From Clostridia bacterium (GTDB lineage: Bacteria > Bacillota > Clostridia > Christensenellales > CAG-1252): 56,466 bases of DNA. Shown in pieces: positions 1 to 8,404 of the stretch (positions within the stretch are counted from its first letter, which is position 1; the number at the start of each line of letters is the position of its first letter). Under the pieces are notes generated by a model. The model saw only the letters and a program-made list of their open reading frames with translations. It searched no databases and was not told the origin of the DNA. Location: positions 1 through 56,466 of the forward strand of contig JAGCXI010000035.1 of the NCBI GenBank assembly GCA_017961365.1, given 5' to 3'. The position numbers were made by a program, and so were the translations under genes.

Positions 1-79
1 CTTATAGCTTTTGACATTTAGTTCGCTCGTTTTTTTGCCGCGCTCCTTGCGAGCGCCTTTCTCTCTATAGCGCGCGTGA
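1..79. other. short intergenic edge with a small hairpin
   Basis: No gene is seen between the window edge and the stop codon of the citrate-synthase-like gene. GCGCTC (41-46) can pair with GAGCGC (52-57) across a 5-base loop. Read on plus it is followed by CTTTCTCTCT, and read on minus it is followed by an A-run, so it is a poor terminator for the minus-strand operon and at best a weak one for an unseen plus-strand gene to the left. Confidence 0.3.
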
Positions 80-1480
80 TCAACGCCTGCGCTCCGAGAT
101 CTTCACGAACTGCGCATAGCGCTCGGCGTCCGCGTCGCGCACGAGATCATCCAGCTCTCCGTCGCTCATCGCCGCCACTCTTCCGCCGGCATACATCTCG
201 TCCACTCTCGCCTTGACAGCCGCCACGATGGGATCACTTTTCACAACTTTTGCCTCCTCGGGAAGCGAATAGCTGTTATTGATCCAATAGGCGATGCCCG
301 CGAGTCCGCTGTTATTATCCACGCAGACCATCGGCGGACGATGCAAGACCTTGGTTGTATTGAAGATATTATAGATCTCCTCGTCCTTCATGAGGCCGTC
401 CACATGGACGCCCGCTCTCGTCACATTGAAGTCTCTGCCCACGAAAGGCGTGCGCGGCGGGATCTTATAACCGATCTCACGCTTGAAATACTCCGCGATC
501 TCGGTGATGACCGAAAGGTCCATCCCGTCCGTCGTCCCTTTCAAGGAAGCGTACTCGATCGCCATCGCCTCCAAGGGACAATTCCCCGTCCTCTCGCCGA
601 TGCCGAGAAGGGCGCAATTCACCGCCGAGCAACCATAGAGCCACGCGGTGGCGGCATTCGTCACCACTTTATAGAAATCGTTATGCCCGTGCCACTCCAT
701 CTGCTCGCTCGGGACCTCGCCGTAACGCCACAAGCCGTAAATCGTCCTCGGGACGCTCCTCGGAAGAGAAGAGCCGGGATACGTGACGCCGTAACCGAGG
801 GTGTCGCAGGCGCGCACCTTGATGGGGATGCCGCTCTCTTTGGAGAGCTTCATCAGCTCGCGCACGAAAGGCACGACATAGCCATACGAATCCGCCCTCG
901 TGATGTCCTCGAGATGGGCGCGAGGCACGATGCCGCGATCCAGCGCCTTTTTGATGATGGAGAGATATTTGTCCATCGCTTGCGCGCGGGTGAGATGCAA
1001 CTTATTGAAAATATGATAGTCCGAACAGCTGACGAGGATGCCCGTCTCTTTGATGCCCATTTCTTTCACAAGCTCAAAGTCCGAATCCGTGGCGCGGATC
1101 CAGCTCGTGATCTCGGGGAACTCATAGCCGAGCTCCTGACAAGCGCGCACCGCCGCCCTGTCCTTCTCGCTGTAAAGGAAAAACTCGCTCTGCTTGATGA
1201 TGCCTTTCTTGCCGCCGAGGCGATGCATCATCTTATAAAGATCCACGATCTGCTCCACGGTAAAAGGCTGCATGGACTGCTGTCCGTCGCGGAAAGTGGT
1301 GTCCGTGATCCATAAAGACTCCGGCGTATTCATCGGCACGGTGAAGAAATCGAACGCCGTGCGCGGCACGTTCTCATAGTCGAAGAACTCGCGGAAAAGA
1401 TTCGGCTCCGCGACGTCCTGCAACGAGTAGGAATACGTCTGCTCCTGCAGCAAATGCTTGTGGGTGTTATAGAATATCAT
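80..1480 (-). CDS. DRE-TIM metallolyase, probable Re-citrate synthase
   Basis: This 466-residue protein belongs to the isopropylmalate/homocitrate/Re-citrate synthase family, cytosolic enzymes that condense acetyl-CoA with a 2-oxo acid. The family signature DTTFRDGQQS lies at residues 60-69, and the metal-binding HGHND at 263-267. The extended N-terminus before the barrel and the single-barrel length without a C-terminal LeuA regulatory domain resemble the Re-citrate synthases known from Clostridium kluyveri and other anaerobes, which replace ordinary citrate synthase. Substrate is inferred, not seen; homocitrate or isopropylmalate synthase remain possible, but no leucine or lysine-pathway partners are adjacent. 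The start is supported by AGGAGG four bases upstream. It lies 17 bases behind prfA and probably shares its transcript. Confidence 0.75.
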   Translation of the reverse strand: MIFYNTHKHLLQEQTYSYSLQDVAEPNLFREFFDYENVPRTAFDFFTVPMNTPESLWITDTTFRDGQQSMQPFTVEQIVDLYKMMHRLGGKKGIIKQSEFFLYSEKDRAAVRACQELGYEFPEITSWIRATDSDFELVKEMGIKETGILVSCSDYHIFNKLHLTRAQAMDKYLSIIKKALDRGIVPRAHLEDITRADSYGYVVPFVRELMKLSKESGIPIKVRACDTLGYGVTYPGSSLPRSVPRTIYGLWRYGEVPSEQMEWHGHNDFYKVVTNAATAWLYGCSAVNCALLGIGERTGNCPLEAMAIEYASLKGTTDGMDLSVITEIAEYFKREIGYKIPPRTPFVGRDFNVTRAGVHVDGLMKDEEIYNIFNTTKVLHRPPMVCVDNNSGLAGIAYWINNSYSLPEEAKVVKSDPIVAAVKARVDEMYAGGRVAAMSDGELDDLVRDADAERYAQFVKISERRR

Positions 1481-1497
1481 ATAGCCTCCTATCTGCC

Positions 1498-2571
1498 TTA
1501 CGACTCTTCGCTTCCTTTCAGGAGCTCGTTCTGCTCATTCAAAGCGAGCGCTTCGATCATCTCGAGCATATCTCCGTCCAAGAACTGTTCCAAGCTGTAA
1601 AGCGTCATACCAATGCGATGATCCGTCACTCTGCCCTGCGGGTAATTATACGTGCGAATGCGTTCGCTCCTATCGCCGCTGCCCACCTGCGCGCGCCTCT
1701 TCTCGGCGTACTCTTTATCGGCTTGCGAGCGATAATAGTCATACAATTTGGACTTCAAGACCTTCATCGCTTTTTCTTTGTTTTTGATCTGTGACTTCTC
1801 ATCCTGACAAGTCACCACGAGACCGGTGGGGATATGCGTGATGCGGATGGCGCTCTCGGTCTTATTCACGTACTGCCCGCCGGCGCCGCCCGCGCGGTAG
1901 GTGTCGATTTTAAGATCGGCGGGATTGAAATCCGCGTCCACGTCCTCCGCTTCGGGAAGCACAGCCACCGTCGCCGCGGAGGTATGGATCCTGCCCTGCG
2001 ACTCCGTGGCGGGAACGCGCTGAACGCGATGGGCGCCGCTCTCGTATTTGAGCTTGCTGTACGCCCCTTTCCCCGAGACGAGGAAGACGGCTTCCTTCAC
2101 GCCGCCGAGGTCGGTCATATTCATATCCACCTCTTCGGTCTTCCAATGCATACGCTCGGCAAAGCGCATATACATACGCATCAGCACCGCGCCGAAAAGA
2201 CTCGCTTCTTCGCCGCCCGTGCCCGCGCGGATCTCGATCACGACGTTTTTATCGTCATTCGGATCCTTGGGAAGAAGCTGGACTTTAAGGACGTCCTTTA
2301 AACGCTCCATCTCCTTCTTCGCGCTCTCTTTTTCTTCTTCCGCAAGCGCGATGAGATCGGGATCACTCTCCGAAGACAGTAACGCTTCGCATTCTTCCTG
2401 CTCGCGCTCCGCCTTGCAATAAAGATCGTAATTCGCGATGATCTCGGAGAGCGCGGAATGCTCCTTCGCCACCTTCTGCCATTCGTCCTGACGGGCGATG
2501 ACATCGGGGTCGGAGAGCTTCCGATTCAGCTCTTCGTATCGCGCTTTCATCAATTTCAGCTTCTCAAACAT
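1498..2571 (-). CDS. prfA: peptide chain release factor 1
   Basis: RF1 reads UAA and UAG stop codons in the ribosomal A site and triggers peptide release. The 357-residue protein has the usual length. The codon-reading tripeptide PAT is at residues 187-189, within [14 protein letters not shown], which separates RF1 from RF2 (SPF). The catalytic GGQ is at 231-233 within [13 protein letters not shown]. Its first 16 bases overlap the end of the upstream DUF1385-PrmC gene. The methyltransferase that modifies the GGQ glutamine and its substrate are therefore made from one message, probably with translational coupling. Confidence 0.97.
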   Translation of the reverse strand: MFEKLKLMKARYEELNRKLSDPDVIARQDEWQKVAKEHSALSEIIANYDLYCKAEREQEECEALLSSESDPDLIALAEEEKESAKKEMERLKDVLKVQLLPKDPNDDKNVVIEIRAGTGGEEASLFGAVLMRMYMRFAERMHWKTEEVDMNMTDLGGVKEAVFLVSGKGAYSKLKYESGAHRVQRVPATESQGRIHTSAATVAVLPEAEDVDADFNPADLKIDTYRAGGAGGQYVNKTESAIRITHIPTGLVVTCQDEKSQIKNKEKAMKVLKSKLYDYYRSQADKEYAEKRRAQVGSGDRSERIRTYNYPQGRVTDHRIGMTLYSLEQFLDGDMLEMIEALALNEQNELLKGSEES

Positions 2572-4340
2572 GCCTTCTCCACGATAACGACGCGATCATG
2601 CCCTTCGAGGTCCCGCAGGACCGTACCGCCGCCGAAGATCTCCTTCACGGCTTCCGCTTGATCCCATCCGATCTCCACAAAGAGCTTGCCGCCTTCCGCA
2701 AGATGCGGCGCGACGCTCTCTTTTATCTTCCTGTAATAATCCAGCCCGTCCTCCCCGCCGTCCAAAGCAAGGCGCGGCTCTTTCCGAACCACCGCGTCCA
2801 AAGCGTCGACGGTCTCGGAGGGGATATAAGGCGGATTCGCCGTGATGACGTCGAACGCTCCTTCGACGGACGCGAAAAGATCACTCTTCACGAAGATGAC
2901 ATTCGCGCCGAGCGCCTCCGCATTCTCTTTCGCAAGCGCAAGGGCTTCTTCGCTGATATCCGACGCCGTGACGGAGGACCCCCTCTTCAAAGCGAGCACG
3001 ACGGCGATGGCGCCGCTCCCCGTGCAAATATCCAATATCTTCTCTTCCGGATTCGGCTTGAGACCGAGCACGGCTTCCACGAGCACTTCGGTGTCCCCGC
3101 GGGGAATAAGCGCGCGAGCGTCCGTCTTCATCTTCACGCCGTAAAACTCCGTTTCGCCGAGCACGTACTGCATCGGCTCGCCGTCGCGAACGCGACCTGC
3201 CGCCGCCACGACTTTCTCTTTCGCCGCGCTCGGAACGCTCTCCAAGAGCGGGAGCTCACTTCGCGAGACGCCGAGATAATATGCGAAAAGCCAGTCCGCG
3301 ACGGTCTCCGCTTCTTCATTCCCTTTCAAGATCGAGAGCACTTCGTGCCGCGCGAGCTTATAATCCTTCGTGATATTGAAATCCCTCGTCGGGATCGTGG
3401 GATCCGCATCCATCTCCTGCACGGTCTTGAACGCCGTCAGAGAGACCTCCAGCATGGAATCATCCGGCTCCCTCGTCGTCAACCTTTGGAAAAGAAGCCC
3501 GGGCGTCTTGAGGACGCGCACGAAAGCATTGTCAAACTTCGCAAGGAACTTCAAGACCTCATAAGACACCCCCGCCACGACGGGAAGGAGCGCAAGCCTC
3601 GTCACGAAACGCAGCAGGAAGGAGAGCATGCCCTTATACTGATCGAAGGTGGGCAAAAACGCCGTGATGATCAAGCTGACAAAGACCGTGATGACGAGAA
3701 AACTCGTCCCGCAACGGTCATGCACGCGCGGCATTCTGCGCGCATTCTCCACCGTGAGCGCTTCGCCCTGCTCGAAGCAGGAGATCACTTTATGCTCCGC
3801 GCCGTGATACATAAAGACGCGTTTGATATCCTTCATACAAGAGACAAGGATGAGATACCCGAGAAGCACGACGAGACGCACCGCGCTCATAATGAGATTT
3901 TTCCAGACATAGAAAATATTCTCAAATCCGGGGATAAGATCGAGGAGCTTCACCACGCCGACAGGCAAGGCGATGAAAAGCCCGATCGCGAAAAGCACGC
4001 CGAGCAGGACGCCGATCACGATCGCAACGTCTACGGCGCTCTTCCCGCTTTTTCCCGCGAGCCAATAATCGAAACGCGTGGGCTCGCTCTCCTCTTCCCC
4101 ATAGACCTCCGCGGAACGCGTGAGGACTTTGGAGCCGACGATCATCATCGAAAAGAAACTGATGAAGCCGCGAAGCACGGGCACTTTCATCCACCATTTC
4201 TTCTCCTGCGAAATGCGAGCGGATTCGACTTCTATCCTGCCGTCGGGCGTGCGAACCGCCGTGGCGACGCTGCGCTCACCGCGCATCATCACCCCTTCGA
4301 GCACCGCTTGTCCGCCGATCTTGGAAACGAATTTTCTCAT
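2556..4340 (-). CDS. prmC: DUF1385 membrane domain fused to PrmC release-factor glutamine methyltransferase
   Basis: Two proteins that are often separate neighbours in Bacillota appear here as one 594-residue chain. Residues 1 to about 310 are a DUF1385 domain (start [20 protein letters not shown], several hydrophobic helices, a conserved YHGAEHK motif). The rest is a full PrmC/HemK module: N-terminal helical part, SAM-binding [13 protein letters not shown], and the catalytic NPPY near residue 490. PrmC N5-methylates the GGQ glutamine of release factors. The frame is open 29 codons further upstream, but ATG at 4340 begins the conserved domain and has GAGAGG just before it, so I use it. The gene follows rpmE and overlaps prfA. 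The fusion would place the methyltransferase at the membrane; what DUF1385 does is unknown. Confidence 0.92.
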   Translation of the reverse strand: MRKFVSKIGGQAVLEGVMMRGERSVATAVRTPDGRIEVESARISQEKKWWMKVPVLRGFISFFSMMIVGSKVLTRSAEVYGEEESEPTRFDYWLAGKSGKSAVDVAIVIGVLLGVLFAIGLFIALPVGVVKLLDLIPGFENIFYVWKNLIMSAVRLVVLLGYLILVSCMKDIKRVFMYHGAEHKVISCFEQGEALTVENARRMPRVHDRCGTSFLVITVFVSLIITAFLPTFDQYKGMLSFLLRFVTRLALLPVVAGVSYEVLKFLAKFDNAFVRVLKTPGLLFQRLTTREPDDSMLEVSLTAFKTVQEMDADPTIPTRDFNITKDYKLARHEVLSILKGNEEAETVADWLFAYYLGVSRSELPLLESVPSAAKEKVVAAAGRVRDGEPMQYVLGETEFYGVKMKTDARALIPRGDTEVLVEAVLGLKPNPEEKILDICTGSGAIAVVLALKRGSSVTASDISEEALALAKENAEALGANVIFVKSDLFASVEGAFDVITANPPYIPSETVDALDAVVRKEPRLALDGGEDGLDYYRKIKESVAPHLAEGGKLFVEIGWDQAEAVKEIFGGGTVLRDLEGHDRVVIVEKACLRS

Positions 4341-4423
4341 CTTACCTCTCTTCCGCCGCAACGCTTCGGATGACGGCGGGGACTTATGCAAAGAGCCTCC
4401 GAAAGGTCCTTCGTATAATAATA

Positions 4424-4456
4424 ACAAAAAATGCGTTGCCTTTTTTCAACAACGCA
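4424..4456 (-). terminator. intrinsic terminator after rpmE
   Basis: TGCGTTG (4432-4438) pairs perfectly with CAACGCA (4450-4456) around an 11-base loop, and on the minus strand the stem is followed by TTTTTTGTTATT. It lies 11 bases past the rpmE stop and before the DUF1385-prmC gene. It should end most rpmE transcripts, letting some read through to the methyltransferase and release factor. Confidence 0.8.
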
Positions 4457-4466
4457 CTTCGTTTAC

Positions 4467-4676
4467 TTATTTATTCCTGCCATAGCGGTTGTTGAACTTT
4501 TCGACTCTGCCGCCGGTATCCACGAGCTTCTGCTTGCCCGTAAAGAAGGGGTGGCACTTATTGCAGATATCAACGGAGATGACATCCGTCTTCTTCGTCG
4601 TGCCGGTCTCGAACGTATTACCGCAAGCGCATACAACTTTCGCTTTTCTGTACTCGGGATGGATAGACTCTTTCAT
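4467..4676 (-). CDS. rpmE: 50S ribosomal protein L31, zinc-binding form
   Basis: L31 is a small protein that bridges the two ribosomal subunits. This 69-residue version has the four zinc cysteines of the C+ type: C16 and C18 (CAC) and C38 and C41 (CNKC). The N-terminus [14 protein letters not shown] is typical. It has its own strong promoter (4715-4743), a leader of about 30 bases with GAGGT ahead of the ATG, and an intrinsic terminator just behind it. The order rpmE, DUF1385/prmC, prfA is a common arrangement in Bacillota. Confidence 0.97.
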   Translation of the reverse strand: MKESIHPEYRKAKVVCACGNTFETGTTKKTDVISVDICNKCHPFFTGKQKLVDTGGRVEKFNNRYGRNK

Positions 4677-4714
4677 GATTGCGTTACCTCGTAATAATAG
4701 CTTTATGTACTGTC

Positions 4715-4743
4715 ATTATACTTATCTCCTTCTTTTAAGTCAA
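4715..4743 (-). promoter_or_regulatory. rpmE promoter
   Basis: On minus, -35 TTGACT (4738-4743) and -10 TATAAT (4715-4720) are separated by exactly 17 bases. This is a near-consensus vegetative promoter giving a leader of about 30 bases with a GAGGT ribosome site. Confidence 0.88.
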
Positions 4744-4755
4744 CGATTTTTCGGC

Positions 4756-4782
4756 ATAAATTCGAATTTATTTCAATAAATT
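4756..4782. promoter_or_regulatory. overlapping palindromes upstream of the rpmE promoter
   Basis: ATAAATTCGAATTTAT (4756-4771) is a perfect 16-base palindrome. It shares its right arm with a second inverted repeat, AATTTATT-TC-AATAAATT (4765-4782). The site thus holds three alternating half-sites, about 12 bases upstream of the -35 box. It may be an operator or an AT-rich UP element; it does not match the Zur box consensus I know. Confidence 0.45.
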
Positions 4783-4789
4783 AAGAATT

Positions 4790-4806
4790 CTCCGCCTTTT
4801 TCGGAG
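4790..4806 (-). terminator. weak terminator after the FtsX-type permease gene
   Basis: CTCCG (4790-4794) pairs with CGGAG (4802-4806). On minus it is followed by the T-rich AATTCTTAATTTATT. It sits about 37 bases beyond the permease stop, so it may end that operon, although the stem is short and the T-run is broken. Confidence 0.4.
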
Positions 4807-4842
4807 GTCGAAGAGAAAGAAAAGCTCGTCGCAAAAACAGGA

Positions 4843-7176
4843 TCAGAAGAGAAGACGGAAATACGCGCCAAAGTACTTCAGCATATTTTGGATGATGAAA
4901 AGCAGACAAACGGAAGCCACAGCCGCCACGAGAAGGGCGGAAAGCGCAATGACGGCATTTTCAAAGAAAATGATCTTCCTCTTCTCCGAAACGCTCGCGC
5001 CGACTTGCGCCAAAAGTCGAAACTCCCGTTTGCGATCGCGATAAGACGCCAAAGCGTTATTCGCATAGCCGAGGAAGGCGAAGATTACCACGAGCACGTC
5101 AAGCAAGATCAAAACGCGGATATAGGCATTCGCCGCTTCGACATAAGAAGAAAAGAGCTCGACGAAACGGACGACGAAAGCCGAACGCGAATATTTCTCG
5201 GCGAGATCCTGCGTGACCGTCTCTGCGGAAACTTCCGCAAGACAGGCATTCTCCTTGATTCCCAAGCCGGAGAGATCGGTGAAAACGATGGCGAGCGGCG
5301 TATCGAGATAAGAAGCGACCGTAAAGACGGTCTCCACTCCTCCGACTTCCAAAAGGATCGGATCCCCGACGGAGACCCCCGCCTGCATCGCCAATCCCCT
5401 GCCGATGGCAAGACGACGCTCGCCTCGCACGGAAGATACGTCGAGATCAATGGATCCGACGTCCATCGCCACGGCGAAATCCTCGGCGCGGAGCGCGACC
5501 AGCGTCACTTGGCGCGTCCCTTGCGCAAGGGAACATTTTTGCTCGATATAAGCAAGATACGTCTCTTTGACCCCCTCTTCCGCCACGACCTCGGAGCGAA
5601 TGGCTCTGACGTCTTCGGACTCCGCCGAGATCACGACGTCGGCGCGGAAAAGCCGCTCCAAAGAAGAGAGCTGCGCAGCCGTTTTCCCGGAGATCGTCGC
5701 CACCGAAATGACCACCGTAAGCGCGATGACGAGAAGACGCGCGCCGGACTGCGCATGCCGATTCTCCCTTGCGCCCGCCGCCGCGATATAGAGGGCGCCG
5801 ACCGCGCTTTTTTCGGAAAAACGCATTATGAGAGCATTCGCGCCCTTTATCAAAATCGGCATGACCGCGAATAAGAGAGCAAAGAGCGCAATCGCCGCAA
5901 GGATGCCGGACGCCAAAGCTGCCGAGACCGAAGACAAGGCGCTCCAAAGAAAGAGAGCGACAAAGAGTCCGCCCGTGATCAAAACGGGTAAAACCTGCGG
6001 CTTGCGAACGGAGGAAGAGGACTGCATCATTTCATAAAGAGGCATCTTCCCCACCCGCCAAACGGGGATAAAAGCGGAAAGCAATGCGAGCAATACGCCG
6101 AAGAGGACGCCGAGAGACGCCGTGCCGAAGGTGATCGAGACAGGCGCGCTCGCCGTACCGATCATCAAATTCATCAACGCGGCAACGCCGTAACTCGCCG
6201 CGACGCCGAGAAGGCTTCCGAGCACGGCATAAAGCGCGATCTCCGCGAAAAGATAGAAGAAAAGAGCGCCGGACGACGCGCCTACGCTACGGAAAAGCGA
6301 CGCCAGCGAAAGGCGATTCTTCATCACGAGCGTCACCGCCGTATAGATCAAAATGACGCCGAGAACGGCGACAAGCCCGACAAGCGCGAAAAGCACGGTG
6401 CTTTCATATCGAAGAGTGGTAGCGAGCGCTTCTTCATTGACGGGAGAGGCAAAAGTAAAAGAGGGCGCAAGGCGTCCCAACGTCGCCGCGATCTCCTTCT
6501 CCGCTATGCCGAGCGCTTCTGTCTTTTCTTCGGACAGTTCTATAAAAAAGCGATTTCTGATCCTCACGTCTTCCGGCATGGAAAGTAGCCTTGCCGTCAC
6601 CGTGTCGCTGAGGAGGATATCCGCTTGCAAAAAGGGGCCGCTCTCCTCCGCAATCCCCACGACTTCCACCGTGGACTTTCTCTCGGATCCATAGACGGAA
6701 AGCCCCATCCGATCCCCCGTTTTCACCCCGATCTTCTCCGCAAAGGCGGCGCGCAAGATGACGCCCGTCGCTTTTGAAGAAACGCCGCCGGAGACAAACT
6801 TGCAGTCATTATACTTGAAAAGATCGGAAATGTCCGTCGAATACGCGCGAGCAAAGCTCTCCGTCCCGCCCGTCGCGGTCAGATAAGAATAATAACCGGA
6901 ATGTAAGGTCCCGTAGGCTTCCGTCTTCTCGCGAAGCGTGCGATACTCGGCGGAGTCCTCCGTCGTATAATAAGCGGAAAAAGCATCGGAAAAAGAAGCC
7001 TCCAGAGCGCATTCACCCGCAAGCGCGCGGTAAGACGCCGTCTCCCTTTTCTCCACGGAAACGCGCAGAGAAAATGCGGCGACAAAGACCGCGACGGCAA
7101 GCAAGACCGTCGCGACGATCAAGATGGGCTCCCCCACCTTGCGCTTCACGGAACGCAAAAGGCTTCTTACAAACAT
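4843..7176 (-). CDS. FtsX-like ABC transporter permease
   Basis: This 777-residue membrane protein has one helix near residues 15-37 and a large extracellular region to about residue 255. A cluster of helices follows in the middle, then a second extracellular region (roughly 500-680), and three C-terminal helices. This is the double-FtsX layout of MacB/LolCE-type permeases, which transmit ATP hydrolysis to extracytoplasmic substrates rather than forming a classical channel. The gene overlaps the LolD-like ATPase gene by 10 bases, so the two surely form one transporter. The substrate cannot be told; lipids, peptides or antimicrobials are typical for the family. It is the last gene of the ybaK-ATPase-permease operon. 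Confidence 0.88.
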   Translation of the reverse strand: MFVRSLLRSVKRKVGEPILIVATVLLAVAVFVAAFSLRVSVEKRETASYRALAGECALEASFSDAFSAYYTTEDSAEYRTLREKTEAYGTLHSGYYSYLTATGGTESFARAYSTDISDLFKYNDCKFVSGGVSSKATGVILRAAFAEKIGVKTGDRMGLSVYGSERKSTVEVVGIAEESGPFLQADILLSDTVTARLLSMPEDVRIRNRFFIELSEEKTEALGIAEKEIAATLGRLAPSFTFASPVNEEALATTLRYESTVLFALVGLVAVLGVILIYTAVTLVMKNRLSLASLFRSVGASSGALFFYLFAEIALYAVLGSLLGVAASYGVAALMNLMIGTASAPVSITFGTASLGVLFGVLLALLSAFIPVWRVGKMPLYEMMQSSSSVRKPQVLPVLITGGLFVALFLWSALSSVSAALASGILAAIALFALLFAVMPILIKGANALIMRFSEKSAVGALYIAAAGARENRHAQSGARLLVIALTVVISVATISGKTAAQLSSLERLFRADVVISAESEDVRAIRSEVVAEEGVKETYLAYIEQKCSLAQGTRQVTLVALRAEDFAVAMDVGSIDLDVSSVRGERRLAIGRGLAMQAGVSVGDPILLEVGGVETVFTVASYLDTPLAIVFTDLSGLGIKENACLAEVSAETVTQDLAEKYSRSAFVVRFVELFSSYVEAANAYIRVLILLDVLVVIFAFLGYANNALASYRDRKREFRLLAQVGASVSEKRKIIFFENAVIALSALLVAAVASVCLLFIIQNMLKYFGAYFRLLF

Positions 7177-7832
7177 TTCTCGATCCTGCCGTCCTTGATC
7201 GTGATGACGCGATCTCCGTAGCCCGCCCCGATCTCGCTATGCGTGACTTGCACGATCGTGACGCCGTATTTCTTATTGAGCTCGGCGAGGAGCTCCAAAA
7301 CGTTTTTCGCATTCTCGCTGTCGAGATTTCCCGTCGGCTCGTCAAGGAAGATGACCTCAGGCGAATAAAGCAGAGCGCGCAAAACGGCGACTCTCTGCTG
7401 CTCGCCGCCCGAAAGCGTGGCGGGATAACTGTCCTTGACGGCGTCCAGCTTCATAAAAGAGAGCAATTCTTCCGCTCGCGCTTCATACGCCGCCGTCTTC
7501 TTTCCGTCCAGTCGAATGGGCAAAAAGACATTGTCCCACACGGTCATCGTGGGGATCAGATTAAAGAACTGATAGACATAACCGATCTTCGTGCGGCGCA
7601 TTTTCGCAAGCTCTTTTTCGGAAAGTGCCGTGATCTCCGTCTCGCCGATCCGAACGCTGCCCTCGTCGGGACGCATCACGCCGCCCATAATGCCGAGGAG
7701 GGTGCTCTTCCCGCTTCCGCTCTCCCCCGTGACAGAGAGGAATTCTCCCGACTTCACCGTGAAAGAGAGAGAATGAAGGATCTCCCGTCCGTCGAAACTT
7801 TTCTTTACATTCGATACTATGATATCCGCCAT
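7167..7832 (-). CDS. LolD/MacB-type ABC transporter ATPase
   Basis: This 221-residue cytosolic ATPase powers the FtsX-type permease encoded next to it. The Walker A motif (GESGSGKST) is at residues 36-44, the signature LSGGEQQR follows mid-protein, and Walker B runs into the D-loop as FLDEPTGNLD. The EPTGNLD form is typical of the LolD/MacB/FtsE group. The length is normal. It starts 3 bases after the ybaK stop and overlaps the permease start, so expression is tightly coupled and depends on the ybaK promoter. Confidence 0.95.
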   Translation of the reverse strand: MADIIVSNVKKSFDGREILHSLSFTVKSGEFLSVTGESGSGKSTLLGIMGGVMRPDEGSVRIGETEITALSEKELAKMRRTKIGYVYQFFNLIPTMTVWDNVFLPIRLDGKKTAAYEARAEELLSFMKLDAVKDSYPATLSGGEQQRVAVLRALLYSPEVIFLDEPTGNLDSENAKNVLELLAELNKKYGVTIVQVTHSEIGAGYGDRVITIKDGRIEKCL

Positions 7833-7835
7833 ATT

Positions 7836-8312
7836 TTACCGCCTTTCCACCCTCGTGATATCCGCAAAGGTCGCTCCCGCCACGCCTTCGAAAGAGGCGG
7901 GCGCCGTCTTCAAAAACACGCCGAGCTTGCCCGCGCTCGTATAGATCTCGTCAAAAAGAAGAGCTGTCTCGTCGATCACCGTCCGAAAGAGCTTTTTCAT
8001 CCCGATGGGCGAACAGCCGCCGTGGACATACCCCGTCAAGGGGAAAAGCTCCTTCTGCGGCAACATTTCCACGCTCTTCACGCCGACGGTCTTCGCCGCT
8101 TTTTTAAGATCCAAAGTCTCCGCAACGGGCAAGACGAATACGTAATGATCGAGATCGGAGCCGACGGTCACGAGGGTCTTAAAGACCGATTCCCGCTCCG
8201 CGCCGAGAAGGCGCGCGGCGTCCTCTCCGTTCTTCGGGATCTCGGAAAGAAAAAAGGCTTCGTACGCCCTGCCTTTATCCTCCAAAATACGCATCGCATT
8301 CGTTTTATCCAT
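7836..8312 (-). CDS. ybaK: YbaK/EbsC-type Cys-tRNA(Pro) deacylase
   Basis: The 158-residue protein resembles the YbaK family, which hydrolyses Cys-tRNA(Pro) mischarged by ProRS. Family features are visible: the lysine region FKTLVTVGSDLDHYVFVLP, the GYVHGGCSPIGMKK loop and the DEIYTSAGKLG segment. The frame is open 33 codons further upstream, but that would run through the promoter and into the divergent gene. ATG at 8312 lies exactly where transcription should start from a consensus promoter (8319-8347), so the mRNA is probably leaderless. Its place ahead of an ABC exporter is unusual and gives no functional clue. Confidence 0.88.
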   Translation of the reverse strand: MDKTNAMRILEDKGRAYEAFFLSEIPKNGEDAARLLGAERESVFKTLVTVGSDLDHYVFVLPVAETLDLKKAAKTVGVKSVEMLPQKELFPLTGYVHGGCSPIGMKKLFRTVIDETALLFDEIYTSAGKLGVFLKTAPASFEGVAGATFADITRVERR

Positions 8313-8318
8313 AGATAA

Positions 8319-8347
8319 ATTATAGTCTTGACAGCCCCTTTTGTCAA
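8319..8347 (-). promoter_or_regulatory. consensus promoter of ybaK, leaderless
   Basis: On minus, -35 TTGACA (8342-8347) and -10 TATAAT (8319-8324) both match consensus, with a 17-base spacer. Six bases (8313-8318) separate the -10 box from the ATG at 8312, which puts the expected +1 on the A of the start codon. There is no room for a ribosome-binding site. Confidence 0.88.
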
Positions 8348-8368
8348 TACGGGAGGGAGCAAAATCAT

Positions 8369-8398
8369 TTGACTTTTCTCCGTTAGGAGAAGTAGAGT
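8369..8398 (+). promoter_or_regulatory. promoter of the EamA transporter gene, probably leaderless
   Basis: -35 TTGACT (8369-8374) and -10 TAGAGT (8393-8398) have an 18-base spacer. Only six bases lie between the -10 box and ATG at 8405. An AGGAGA string at 8385-8390 would be 14 bases from the ATG and mostly inside the promoter, so it is unlikely to be a ribosome site. Confidence 0.6.
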
Positions 8399-8404
8399 GT
8401 AGAT

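Noticed and set aside
4341-4427. Longer start for the DUF1385-PrmC protein
   Set aside because: The extra 29 residues precede the conserved [16 protein letters not shown] start, reach the rpmE terminator and have no ribosome site.
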